Origin: Gluconobacter frateurii
Lineage (GTDB): Bacteria; Pseudomonadota; Alphaproteobacteria; Acetobacterales; Acetobacteraceae
Reading direction: 5' to 3'
DNA length: 64,000 nucleotides
Assembly: GCF_002723955.1 (NCBI RefSeq)
Contig: NZ_BEWN01000001.1
Location: 124,001-188,000, forward strand
Shown here: piece by piece, positions 53,398 through 61,237 of the stretch
Layout of the letters: each line of letters begins with the position of its first letter
How positions within the stretch are numbered: the stretch's first letter is position 1
Program-made: the position numbers and the translations under genes
Notes under the pieces: generated by a model
Told to the model about the DNA's origin: nothing
Database searches by the model: none
The model's input: the letters and a program-made list of their open reading frames with translations, nothing else

Positions 53398-54324
53398 ATG
53401 TGCGATGCTGCCATTGAAGCTGCGACCGCCCAGATCAGACGTGTGCAGAACGGTGAGGTTCCATCTCCTGTAGTTTGCACGTTCTTTGACGAAGCCACAA
53501 ATACCGCCAGCCACGTTGTCCATTGTCCGATCACCCGTCATGCGGCCATCATCGACAGTGTGCTGGATTATGATGCTGCTGCGGGTCGGACGTCTAACGG
53601 CTCGGCTCAGGTGATCGTGGATTATGTCCGTCGGGAAGAGCTGATTGTGGACTGGCAGCTTGAGACGCATGCTCATGCTGACCATCTTTCGGCTGCACCC
53701 TGGTTGCAGGAGCAACTTGGCGGAAAGCTGGGAATTGGTGCGGACATCATTCTTGTCCAGAATGTTTTCGGCAAGATTTTCAATGCGGGCACGCGTTTTG
53801 CACGCGATGGCTCGCAGTTTGATCGGCTGTTCAAGGATGGCGAGACTTTCTCGCTTGGCGAAATTCCTGTTACTGTCCTGCATGTTCCAGGACACACCCC
53901 TGCAGACATGGCGTTTGTTATCGGAAACTGCGCCTTCGTAGGGGACACGATCTTCATGCCGGATTTCGGTACGGCTCGTGCGGACTTCCCTGGCGGAGAC
54001 GCCCGTCAGCTTTTCCAGTCCATTCGCCGTCTGCTGTCTCTGCCACCAGAAACGCGTTTGTTCCTCTGTCATGATTACAAGGCCCCTGGCCGTGACGAGT
54101 ATGCGTGGCTGACGACGGTTGCGCTTGAACGCGAGTGCAATATCCACGTTCATGATGGCATCAGCGAAGATGAGTTCGTATCCATGCGAACAACGCGAGA
54201 TGCAACACTGGCGATGCCAAAGCTGCTGATGCCGTCCGTGCAGGTCAATATGCGTGGTGGTCATATGCCCGAGCCGGAAGCGGATGGCATCAGCTACATC
54301 AAAATTCCCGTCAACCGCATCTGA
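53398..54324 (+). CDS. MBL-fold persulfide dioxygenase-like protein
   Basis: A 308-residue metallo-beta-lactamase fold protein of the Blh/ETHE1-related group. Metal ligands are seen in ETHAHADHLSAA (His-x-His-x-Asp-His), HVPGHTPAD, VGDTIF and FLCHDYKAPG. By family it oxidises glutathione persulfide to sulfite. ATG 53398 follows AGGGG; the frame is open up to 53335. The next two genes encode a DUF442-SQR fusion and a sulfite exporter, which fits a sulfide-detoxification operon. Confidence 0.88.
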   Translation: MCDAAIEAATAQIRRVQNGEVPSPVVCTFFDEATNTASHVVHCPITRHAAIIDSVLDYDAAAGRTSNGSAQVIVDYVRREELIVDWQLETHAHADHLSAAPWLQEQLGGKLGIGADIILVQNVFGKIFNAGTRFARDGSQFDRLFKDGETFSLGEIPVTVLHVPGHTPADMAFVIGNCAFVGDTIFMPDFGTARADFPGGDARQLFQSIRRLLSLPPETRLFLCHDYKAPGRDEYAWLTTVALERECNIHVHDGISEDEFVSMRTTRDATLAMPKLLMPSVQVNMRGGHMPEPEADGISYIKIPVNRI

Positions 54325-54369
54325 GCGGAACCCTATTCGTCCATTTTCATCGTCGCCGGAGAAGTCATC

Positions 54370-56055
54370 ATGCCCACAAACCATATCACGGAACGCTATG
54401 CTGTTTCCCCGCAGGTGGCACCGCAGGACGTTGCTGTTCTGAAGAGTGAAGGTTTTCGGAGCATCATTTGCTTCCGGCCGGATGGTGAAGCTCCGGATCA
54501 ACCTGAAGCCAATCTGGTTGCCGAAGCCGCCAAGGCAGCGGATATGGCGTTTGTCGCCATCCCGGTGAAGGCGGGGACGGTGCCCGATGATTCCCAGATC
54601 CAGGCAACGCGCGCAGCACTGGCGTCCCTTCCGGCACCGATCGTCGGATATTGTCGTTCTGGAACCCGCGCAGCACAGATCTGGGCATTGGCAGAAGCCG
54701 GGACGCGTCCGGCCAGCGACATTCTTGCTGATGCTGCGCGTGCCGGGATTGATCTGGGTGGTTTGAAGTCCCGCCTTGAAGCTGTGCCCGCACCTTCCAT
54801 GCCGTCTCGTGAGGGGGCACGTCACTTTCAGGTCCTTGTCATTGGCGGTGGGGCCGGTGGTCTGTCGGTTGCGGCAAGCCTTCTGAAGCGTGACTCGGCT
54901 CTTGCGCTAGGGATTGTGGAGCCTTCCGAAGAGCATTTCTATCAACCGGGCTGGACGCTGGTTGGCGGTGGCGTTTTCAAGGCTGCCCAGACCCGCCGGC
55001 GTGAGCAGGATCTGATCCCTAAAGGCGCGGTCTGGCTGCGGAATGCTGTCGAAATCTTCCGTCCGGAAGCGCGTGAGGTTGTTCTGAATGATGGGACAAT
55101 TCTGTCTTATGATGCGCTGATTGTCGCAACCGGCATCTCCCTGAACTGGGACGCTATTCCGGGGCTGACGGAAACGCTGGGCAGGAACGGCGTCACTTCG
55201 AATTATCGCTACGATCTGGCGCCCTATACCTGGCAACTGGTGGAGCAACTGAAAGGTGGCAAGGCTATTTTTACTCAGCCGCCAATGCCTATCAAATGTG
55301 CAGGTGCGCCGCAGAAGGCGATGTATCTGGCTTGTGATGCCTGGCGTCGTCGGGGTGTGTTGAAGAGCATTTCGGTCGACTTCAATACAGCAACACCTGG
55401 CCTGTTTGGAGTGAAGGAATTCGTTCCTGCGTTGATGAACTATGTGCGCGATTACGACATTGCTTTGCATCTCAGTTCAAAATTGGTCGAAGTGAACGGA
55501 CCTGAGCGGATTGCCGTGTTCGAACGCAAGACAGAGACCGGTGTTGATCGTGTCGAATGTGCGTTTGATATGCTCCATGTCGTGCCGCCGCAGGTCTCCC
55601 CGAAGGTCGTGCGTGAAAGCGCGATCGCGGGTTCGGATGGCTTTGTGGAAGTTAACCCGGAGACGTTGCAGCATGTGCGCTATCCGCAGGTTTTCGCTCT
55701 TGGTGACGTGATTGGCACGTCCTGCGCCAAGACGGCAGCGGCTGTGCGTGTTCAGGCCCCCGTGGTGGCAACAAACGTTCTGGCGTTTCTGAAGCGCAGG
55801 GATCCGGTTTCCGGATATGGGGGATATGGGGCATGCCCGCTGACGGTGGAAAACGGCAAGATCGTTCTGGCCGAGTTTTCTTATGGCGGAAAGCTTGCCC
55901 CGACGCTGCCAAAATGGCTGCTGAATGGACAAAAGCCAACCCGTCTGGCCTGGTGGCTCAAGAAATACGTTATGCCTGCCCTTTACTGGAAAGGGATGCT
56001 CAAGGGGCATGAACTCTTCGTCGCCCCCGAGCCTTTGAAGCCGGGTAAAAAGTGA
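54370..56055 (+). CDS. DUF442 phosphatase/sulfurtransferase-like domain fused to sulfide:quinone oxidoreductase-like domain
   Basis: A 561-residue fusion. Residues 1-115 are DUF442 (TIGR01244) with the catalytic loop YCRSGTRA (Cys95, Arg100), which in related Blh proteins acts as a sulfur transferase. Residues 150-561 are an FAD oxidoreductase: VLVIGGGAGGLSVAASLL, ALIVATGISLNWDAIPGL and the C-terminal QVFALGDVIGTSC. The two redox Cys expected of type II SQR-like enzymes are Cys310 (IKCAGAPQK) and Cys452 (TSCAKTAAA). The predicted activity is sulfide to sulfane sulfur, with electrons to quinone. Usually DUF442 is fused to the dioxygenase; here it is fused to SQR, next to a separate dioxygenase. 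Confidence 0.87.
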   Translation: MPTNHITERYAVSPQVAPQDVAVLKSEGFRSIICFRPDGEAPDQPEANLVAEAAKAADMAFVAIPVKAGTVPDDSQIQATRAALASLPAPIVGYCRSGTRAAQIWALAEAGTRPASDILADAARAGIDLGGLKSRLEAVPAPSMPSREGARHFQVLVIGGGAGGLSVAASLLKRDSALALGIVEPSEEHFYQPGWTLVGGGVFKAAQTRRREQDLIPKGAVWLRNAVEIFRPEAREVVLNDGTILSYDALIVATGISLNWDAIPGLTETLGRNGVTSNYRYDLAPYTWQLVEQLKGGKAIFTQPPMPIKCAGAPQKAMYLACDAWRRRGVLKSISVDFNTATPGLFGVKEFVPALMNYVRDYDIALHLSSKLVEVNGPERIAVFERKTETGVDRVECAFDMLHVVPPQVSPKVVRESAIAGSDGFVEVNPETLQHVRYPQVFALGDVIGTSCAKTAAAVRVQAPVVATNVLAFLKRRDPVSGYGGYGACPLTVENGKIVLAEFSYGGKLAPTLPKWLLNGQKPTRLAWWLKKYVMPALYWKGMLKGHELFVAPEPLKPGKK

Positions 56056-56070
56056 TCGTCAGACAGAGCA

Positions 56071-56838
56071 ATGCATATCGCGATTGAACTGTTCTGCGGT
56101 GTCATCATCGGGTTCACGCTTGGACTGATTGGTGGGGGTGGCTCCATCCTCGCTGTTCCTCTGATGGTCTATGTTGTGGGGGTAAAGAATCCTCATGTTG
56201 CCATCGGAACCAGTGCGATGGCGGTGGCCGTCAACGCACTGGCAGGGCTTGTCAGTCATGCGCGGCAGAAAACCGTCAAATGGCGGTGTGCTGCCGTGTT
56301 TGCACCTTTTGGTGTTGTCGGGGCGCTGTTTGGCGCTGCTCTGGGCAAGGCTGTGGACGGTCAGAAACTGCTTCTCTGTTTCGCTATCCTGATGATTGTC
56401 GTGGGTGTTCTTATGCTCAGGGGGCGCCGAAATCCGGGGATTGCCGGTGCTGCGTGTAACCGCGACAACATGCCAAAAGTCATGGCGAGTGGGCTCGGGA
56501 CGGGCCTTCTCTCCGGTTTTTTCGGGATTGGAGGAGGGTTCCTGATCGTTCCCTCGTTGGTCGCCTGCACGCGGATGCCCATTCTGAATGCGATTGGGAC
56601 GTCTCTCGTAGCGGTCGCAGCTTTTGGGGCGAGTACGGCCATAAGTTATATGCTGTCTGGCTATGTAGACTGGGTCATGGGGGCGCTGTTTGTGGTGGGG
56701 GGTGTCTTGGGCAGTACCCTTGGAACATCTACCGCACGTCGTCTGGCTGGTGCGGGAAGTACCCTGACGACATTTTTTGCAGGCGTGATTTTCGTCGTTG
56801 CGAGCTACATGATCTGGCGGAGCCTCGGCGCCCTCTGA
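56071..56838 (+). CDS. TauE/SafE-family sulfite/anion exporter
   Basis: A 255-residue membrane protein with about seven or eight helices and the two family repeats: FTLGLIGGGGSILAVPLMVY near the start and LLSGFFGIGGGFLIVPSLV in the second half. In this operon it most likely exports sulfite made by the persulfide dioxygenase. It starts 15 bp after the DUF442-SQR gene. Substrate is by context. Confidence 0.92.
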   Translation: MHIAIELFCGVIIGFTLGLIGGGGSILAVPLMVYVVGVKNPHVAIGTSAMAVAVNALAGLVSHARQKTVKWRCAAVFAPFGVVGALFGAALGKAVDGQKLLLCFAILMIVVGVLMLRGRRNPGIAGAACNRDNMPKVMASGLGTGLLSGFFGIGGGFLIVPSLVACTRMPILNAIGTSLVAVAAFGASTAISYMLSGYVDWVMGALFVVGGVLGSTLGTSTARRLAGAGSTLTTFFAGVIFVVASYMIWRSLGAL

Positions 56839-57178
56839 CGGTTTCTCTCCCCAAGCCAGACTCTGTTTGCATTGAAAACCTGCGTGATAAGTTTGGATAG
56901 GCTTCTTTGGGGGGAGTGTTCGCACCAGAAAGAACGTAATTTCGCCTCTGGGAATTTTCGTTCTTAGTGAATTTAATTAATTTCGATTTGCTTTGGAGTA
57001 AGTACTCTATCTTCGCGTCTGATTTTCTCATTTTCGTAAAAACATAACAAAGCGCCTTTTGATAAAGCGGAAACTTCAGTCTTCAGACCAGCATCTCATT
57101 GGAGAAAGGGTCTTTTTCCGTGTTCCATTCCTTTACCGTTATGACATACTGCGTGCGCTAGTGACGTAGGGGGAAAGA
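56839..57178. other. Gene-free intergenic region
   Basis: 340 bp with no convincing gene. It holds an AAGAACG/CGTTCTT inverted repeat (56930-56936, 56959-56965) and the 12-bp perfect palindrome GAGTAAGTACTC at 56996-57007, about 170 bp before the XRE-cupin gene. AT content rises after 56960. Confidence 0.5.
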
Positions 57179-57724
57179 ATGGTGGCGGATGTCGGTCAGA
57201 GATTGCGGCTCGTTCGTGTCGCAAGGAATTTGTCCCAGCGGGAACTGGCCAAGCGTACGGGTGTCACCAATTCCACAATTTCCCTGATTGAATCCGGAGA
57301 TATGAATCCTTCGATCGGTACTTTGAAGCGTGTTTTGGATGGTATCCCCGTCACGCTGGGAGATTTCTTCAGCTTCGAGACAGAAGGACAGGAAAAATAT
57401 TTTTATCCGGCCGCCGATTTGACAGAAATCGGACAGTCAGGCGTTTCTTTGCGGCAGGTGGGAGGCAATCTGTTCGGCCGTGCGCTCCAGGTTCTGCATG
57501 AGCGTTATGAGCCTGCCGCAGATACAGGCGTGGCTTATGCTCATGATGGCGAAGAAGCCGGTGTCATCATTCATGGGCAGGTAGAAGTGACTGTTGAAGA
57601 TCAGACCCGCATTCTGGGCCCGGGAGATGCGTATTATTTTGACAGCCGCAAGCCCCATCGTTTTCGCTGCATTGGTGAAGAACCTTGTGAACTGATTAGT
57701 GCCTGTACGCCTCCGACATTCTGA
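57179..57724 (+). CDS. XRE-family regulator with cupin domain (PuuR-like)
   Basis: A 181-residue regulator. Residues 5-65 are an XRE helix-turn-helix (LRLVRVARNLSQRELAKRTG, NSTISLIESGDMNPSIGTL). Residues 105-175 are a cupin ligand domain: HDGEEAGVIIHGQVEVTV and LGPGDAYYFDSRKPHRF. The arrangement matches PuuR-type regulators of polyamine or amino acid catabolism, though the ligand is unknown. No related catabolic genes are adjacent. The ATG follows GGGGAAAG. Confidence 0.9.
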   Translation: MVADVGQRLRLVRVARNLSQRELAKRTGVTNSTISLIESGDMNPSIGTLKRVLDGIPVTLGDFFSFETEGQEKYFYPAADLTEIGQSGVSLRQVGGNLFGRALQVLHERYEPAADTGVAYAHDGEEAGVIIHGQVEVTVEDQTRILGPGDAYYFDSRKPHRFRCIGEEPCELISACTPPTF

Positions 57725-58108
57725 TATGAAGCCGTGCGAAAAGTGTTAAATATTAAAACTTAATACCTACCTTAATATATTTATATTCAAAAAAAGGAAT
57801 TAATATTTGAAGTATTCATATTTTTAAGGGCGATAATCTAAGAATTTCTCAGTTTATTGAGCGGAGTGCTGCACTAATCTTATTTGATCTGCGATCTGCC
57901 CGCTTATTGAGGCGCTGACCCTCACTCAGAATGGGTGGCTTTTGGCGACTGGACCTGTGGAAGAGGGGCCATTTCAGCCGTGGGAAGAGTGCTCACAATT
58001 TCATGAGGGGTGTTTTTTCTGAGAAATGCACCAATCTTAACCCTTGTGAAAAGCCTCTCGATTTCGTTAAGGCTAAAGACAAGACCTTTTTCAACAGGGA
58101 GGCCGGGT
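57725..58108. other. AT-rich, gene-free intergenic region
   Basis: 384 bp. The first ~130 bp are strongly AT-rich with several TTAATAT-like words, in contrast to the rest of the window. The second part is GC-normal and contains weak frames in several phases, none with good start signals. It is probably the control region of the TetR gene. Confidence 0.5.
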
Positions 58109-58762
58109 ATGTCCCAGTCATCATCTTTAGCGGTAAAGGAAATCTTTCCCCCGCATCTCGGAGATATGAGGGCGGCGCGTTCGCCTGGTAGGCCCATCAA
58201 TCTGCTGCTGAAAGACACGATTCTGTCAGCGATAGCTACGGTCTTAACCGAAGAAGGCTATCAGGGGCTGACGATCGGCAGGGTCGCGAAAGCGGCGGGT
58301 GTTTCCACGGCGACCGTTTACCGACGTTGGCCAACGAAACAGGCCATGTTCTTCGACGCGATCCGTCAGTGGAAGACCAGCCTGACACCGGATATCGACA
58401 CGGGAAGTTTTCTCGGAGATGTCGATCAGCTTGTTGAAGCGCGTATTCGCTTTCTTGCAACCCCACTTGGGCGGACTTACGGCACCTTGCTGGGCGAAGC
58501 AGTCCATAATCCGGAATTCGGAACTGTTCTCCGCGAAGTCAGCATAGAGCCTGCACGGGCACAGATGCATCGCTTTCTGGAGCGCGCAAGACACCGGGGA
58601 GAAGATGGGTTCTGCTATCCGGCCGATACGGTTCTGGACATGCTTCTGAGCACTATCCATTTCCGTGCGATGGACACCTTGTGGAACTGCACTCTCGAAA
58701 CTGACGCGAATATCCGGGACCTGAAGGGTTTAGTCCGGTGTATGATCGGAACCCGCCAGTAA
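58109..58762 (+). CDS. TetR-family transcriptional regulator
   Basis: A 217-residue regulator. The DNA-binding domain is DTILSAIATVLTEEGYQGLT followed by GRVAKAAGVSTATVYRRWPTK, and the C-terminal region has the TetR_C pattern LLGEAVHNPEFGTVL. ATG 58109 follows GGGAGG at 6 nt; the open frame upstream to 58010 lacks such a signal. The stop is 27 bp from the stop of the convergent TonB receptor gene. It may control the receptor or an efflux system; not known. Confidence 0.9.
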   Translation: MSQSSSLAVKEIFPPHLGDMRAARSPGRPINLLLKDTILSAIATVLTEEGYQGLTIGRVAKAAGVSTATVYRRWPTKQAMFFDAIRQWKTSLTPDIDTGSFLGDVDQLVEARIRFLATPLGRTYGTLLGEAVHNPEFGTVLREVSIEPARAQMHRFLERARHRGEDGFCYPADTVLDMLLSTIHFRAMDTLWNCTLETDANIRDLKGLVRCMIGTRQ

Positions 58763-58789
58763 GCGGGTCTCGGCCATGCCAGATAAAGG

Positions 58790-61057
58790 TTAGAAGTTGC
58801 TTGAAATACGGCCGCCAATAAACCGTGGGGTGCCGGGAATATAGAAATACGTTGTCGTCGCCATGCCGCCGCTTTCGAAATACTGGCGGTTCAGGATGTT
58901 CGAAGCGTACACCGTGGCTTCCCAGTGCCCCGAGGCGGGGCGCAGGGTCGCGTGCGCGCCAAGCAGGAAATAGGGTGGCAGGCGGTAAAAGCCCGTCCCC
59001 CCGACAGCAATGGCCTGACTCCCCCGATACGACCAGTCTGGCCCGATATCGAGGCCCAGCTTGTCTGTCAGGGCCTGACGCCATTCGGCCTGCCCATTGA
59101 GGGTGAGTTTGGGCTGCCCATTATCCACCCCTGCAAAGTCGCTGTTAATGGCCTTCCAGACGCCTGTTTTGGCATAATAGGCGTTCGTGGCGGCACGATT
59201 GACGTTCGGGAAATCCTGATAATTTCCACGCTGCCAGCCGATGTTCTGTGTGACAAAGATATGCCGGACCGGGTGCATTTCCACCGTGCCTTCAAAACCC
59301 CAGCTCTCGGATTTTGGAACATTGGTGATCTCGCTGAGTGGCCCATAATTCGGGATCATCACTGTCCCGACAACCTGCTGTCCGTGGAAATCATTATAGA
59401 ATGCCGCACCATTCAGGCGGAGCTTTCCTGGGATCGGATCGCTTTTGAAGCCGACCTCATGCGTCAGGACTGTCTCGGGCCCAAACGGATCAAGCTGGGC
59501 CTGAATCTGGGTATTATTGGCGCTGAATCCACCGGGTTTGAAGCCCTTGCTCAGCTTGTAATAGACCATCGTACTCGGCAGCATCTGCCATGAGACACCA
59601 ACCTGCCCGGCGAACTGGGCAGAGGCTGTGCTTTCAGGCTGGAAGATATGCGTCGCACCGCCGAAAATTTCCGATTTCAGCCCTGTCAGCGACCGATCAT
59701 CGATTTCATGCAAAATCCCGCCAAAGAGCGTGATGTTATGTGGTAGGCGGTAGCTGATATGGCCGAACTCTGACGTGCTTTCCTGATTCATCCCGAAATT
59801 GGTGGACATCATGTAGCCGCGCGCCGAGTAGTCCGTGTAATCGAACATGAAGCGCTGTTTCATGCGGCTGCGTTGATAAAATGCGCCAATGACCCATTGC
59901 AGACGGCTGGACGGATCGCTGGAAGACAGGCGTAGTTCCTGCGTGAAAGCGTTTGCGCTGATGGTGCGGTATGTGTCGGCCTCAGACGCGGCTGTGCCGT
60001 CCTGATCCGTATATTCGCCCTGGCGTTCCGTCTCGAACGCACTGATAGACGTGATTTTGGCAAAGCCGAGATCACGGTCGATATGCAGGTCAAAACCCCA
60101 GAACTGGTTGTGCTCGCTGGGTTTGAGGCTGCGGGGACGGCCGATCAGATCGGCAAACTGAGGCCGCAGCGACCATTCCGCCTGCTGTCGTCCCAGTGAG
60201 GGCAATCCCTGGGAGCCAATCAGGCGATCGACGGGAACACTGGTAACGACTTCGCTGTTGTCCTGCACAAAATGACCGGACAGCATGATGGTCGTGCGGC
60301 TGTCAGGACGCCAGCGGAGCTTGCCACGCAGAGCCCAGGAATCCGCATCACCCAGATGCGCTCCCGTGAGGGGATTAGTCTGCCAGCCGCCGCCCTGTCG
60401 GGTTTGACCGGAAAGGCGGAAATCGAGTCCCTTCGCCAAGGGGCCGGACACGTAGGCTTCGCTCCGGCTGCGGGCATAGGACGCGATGTCTTCGCTCGCG
60501 CCATAATGCCAGGTGCTCGTTGGGTCGGCTGTCCGAAAACGGACTTCCCCGCCTGTGTCGGACTGTCCATGCATGGTGCCGACCGGGCCCGGTGTGACCG
60601 TTGCATCTGCCAGATCGAACATCAGGCCACTGGCCATGGTCGAGAACGCGAAGGGCACGTCATCGAAATAGGTCAGAACAGTTGGAATGTTGTTCTGGGT
60701 AAAGTCGTTGAAGCCCACGCCGCGAAGATAGAAATTCGTGGAGGCTGTGCCGTTGATGGACTGAATTGTCAGGTTGGGGGCAACGCGCTCAATGTCCCGC
60801 AACGTCACGACGCCGCGCTCGATGAGGCGTTCTGCGGTCAGTCGCGTATCGGCGTCCGGCTGTTTCTGGGCGGACTGAAATGCAAAATCCGTTCTCTTGA
60901 CGCTGACCTTGATGGTTTCGTCCGCATGAGCCTCAAGAGATTTCGGAGCAGAATGCCGCTGTTCCTTTTTAGGGTGTTGGGCAGGCCGCGTGGCAGCAAG
61001 GGCCGATGAGGCACTCAGGAGACTGACGCCCAGAAAAAGAACCCTGCGGAACGACAT
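58790..61057 (-). CDS. TonB-dependent outer-membrane receptor
   Basis: A 755-residue beta-barrel transporter. A signal peptide (MSFRRVLFLGVSLLSASSAL) precedes a plug domain (SINGTASTNFYLRGVGFND, TYFDDVPFAF) and a long barrel. It ends in GGRISSNF with the terminal Phe needed for outer-membrane assembly. The plug is close to the FyuA/siderophore-type receptors; the ligand is unknown. ATG 61057 was chosen because it starts the signal peptide. It is divergent from another TonB receptor, with 180 bp between starts, and convergent with a TetR gene. Confidence 0.9.
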   Translation of the reverse strand: MSFRRVLFLGVSLLSASSALAATRPAQHPKKEQRHSAPKSLEAHADETIKVSVKRTDFAFQSAQKQPDADTRLTAERLIERGVVTLRDIERVAPNLTIQSINGTASTNFYLRGVGFNDFTQNNIPTVLTYFDDVPFAFSTMASGLMFDLADATVTPGPVGTMHGQSDTGGEVRFRTADPTSTWHYGASEDIASYARSRSEAYVSGPLAKGLDFRLSGQTRQGGGWQTNPLTGAHLGDADSWALRGKLRWRPDSRTTIMLSGHFVQDNSEVVTSVPVDRLIGSQGLPSLGRQQAEWSLRPQFADLIGRPRSLKPSEHNQFWGFDLHIDRDLGFAKITSISAFETERQGEYTDQDGTAASEADTYRTISANAFTQELRLSSSDPSSRLQWVIGAFYQRSRMKQRFMFDYTDYSARGYMMSTNFGMNQESTSEFGHISYRLPHNITLFGGILHEIDDRSLTGLKSEIFGGATHIFQPESTASAQFAGQVGVSWQMLPSTMVYYKLSKGFKPGGFSANNTQIQAQLDPFGPETVLTHEVGFKSDPIPGKLRLNGAAFYNDFHGQQVVGTVMIPNYGPLSEITNVPKSESWGFEGTVEMHPVRHIFVTQNIGWQRGNYQDFPNVNRAATNAYYAKTGVWKAINSDFAGVDNGQPKLTLNGQAEWRQALTDKLGLDIGPDWSYRGSQAIAVGGTGFYRLPPYFLLGAHATLRPASGHWEATVYASNILNRQYFESGGMATTTYFYIPGTPRFIGGRISSNF

Positions 61058-61075
61058 GGGAAAAGATACTCTTCT

Positions 61076-61093
61076 GAAAGGAAAGTGCCTGGC
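61076..61093. promoter_or_regulatory. Palindromic operator candidate between divergent TonB receptor genes
   Basis: Perfect arms TGTTAT (61076-61081) and ATAACA (61085-61090) around GAT, inside a broader overlapping dyad TTATG/CATAA. It lies 19 bp upstream of the left receptor start on that strand and overlaps a TATAAC that could be a -10 element. Probable repressor site. Confidence 0.5.
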
Positions 61094-61237
61094 AGCGGCG
61101 GAATTGTGGCTTTTATATCTCACCGGGAAGCCAGAGCAAACAATCAGGAGGAAAAGGGTCCGCTTCCGCTTGATCTGTTATGATATAACATAATAGAGAA
61201 TTGGCGCTGAAAATATCTTTCGCCTGTTGAGGACCTC

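Noticed and set aside
53341-54825. 494-residue open frame antisense to the persulfide dioxygenase and DUF442 gene
   Set aside because: Crosses two well-supported genes and has no motifs.
57922-58218. 98-residue minus-strand frame upstream of the TetR gene
   Set aside because: Half of it overlaps the TetR coding start; the rest shows no protein-like pattern or ribosome-binding site.
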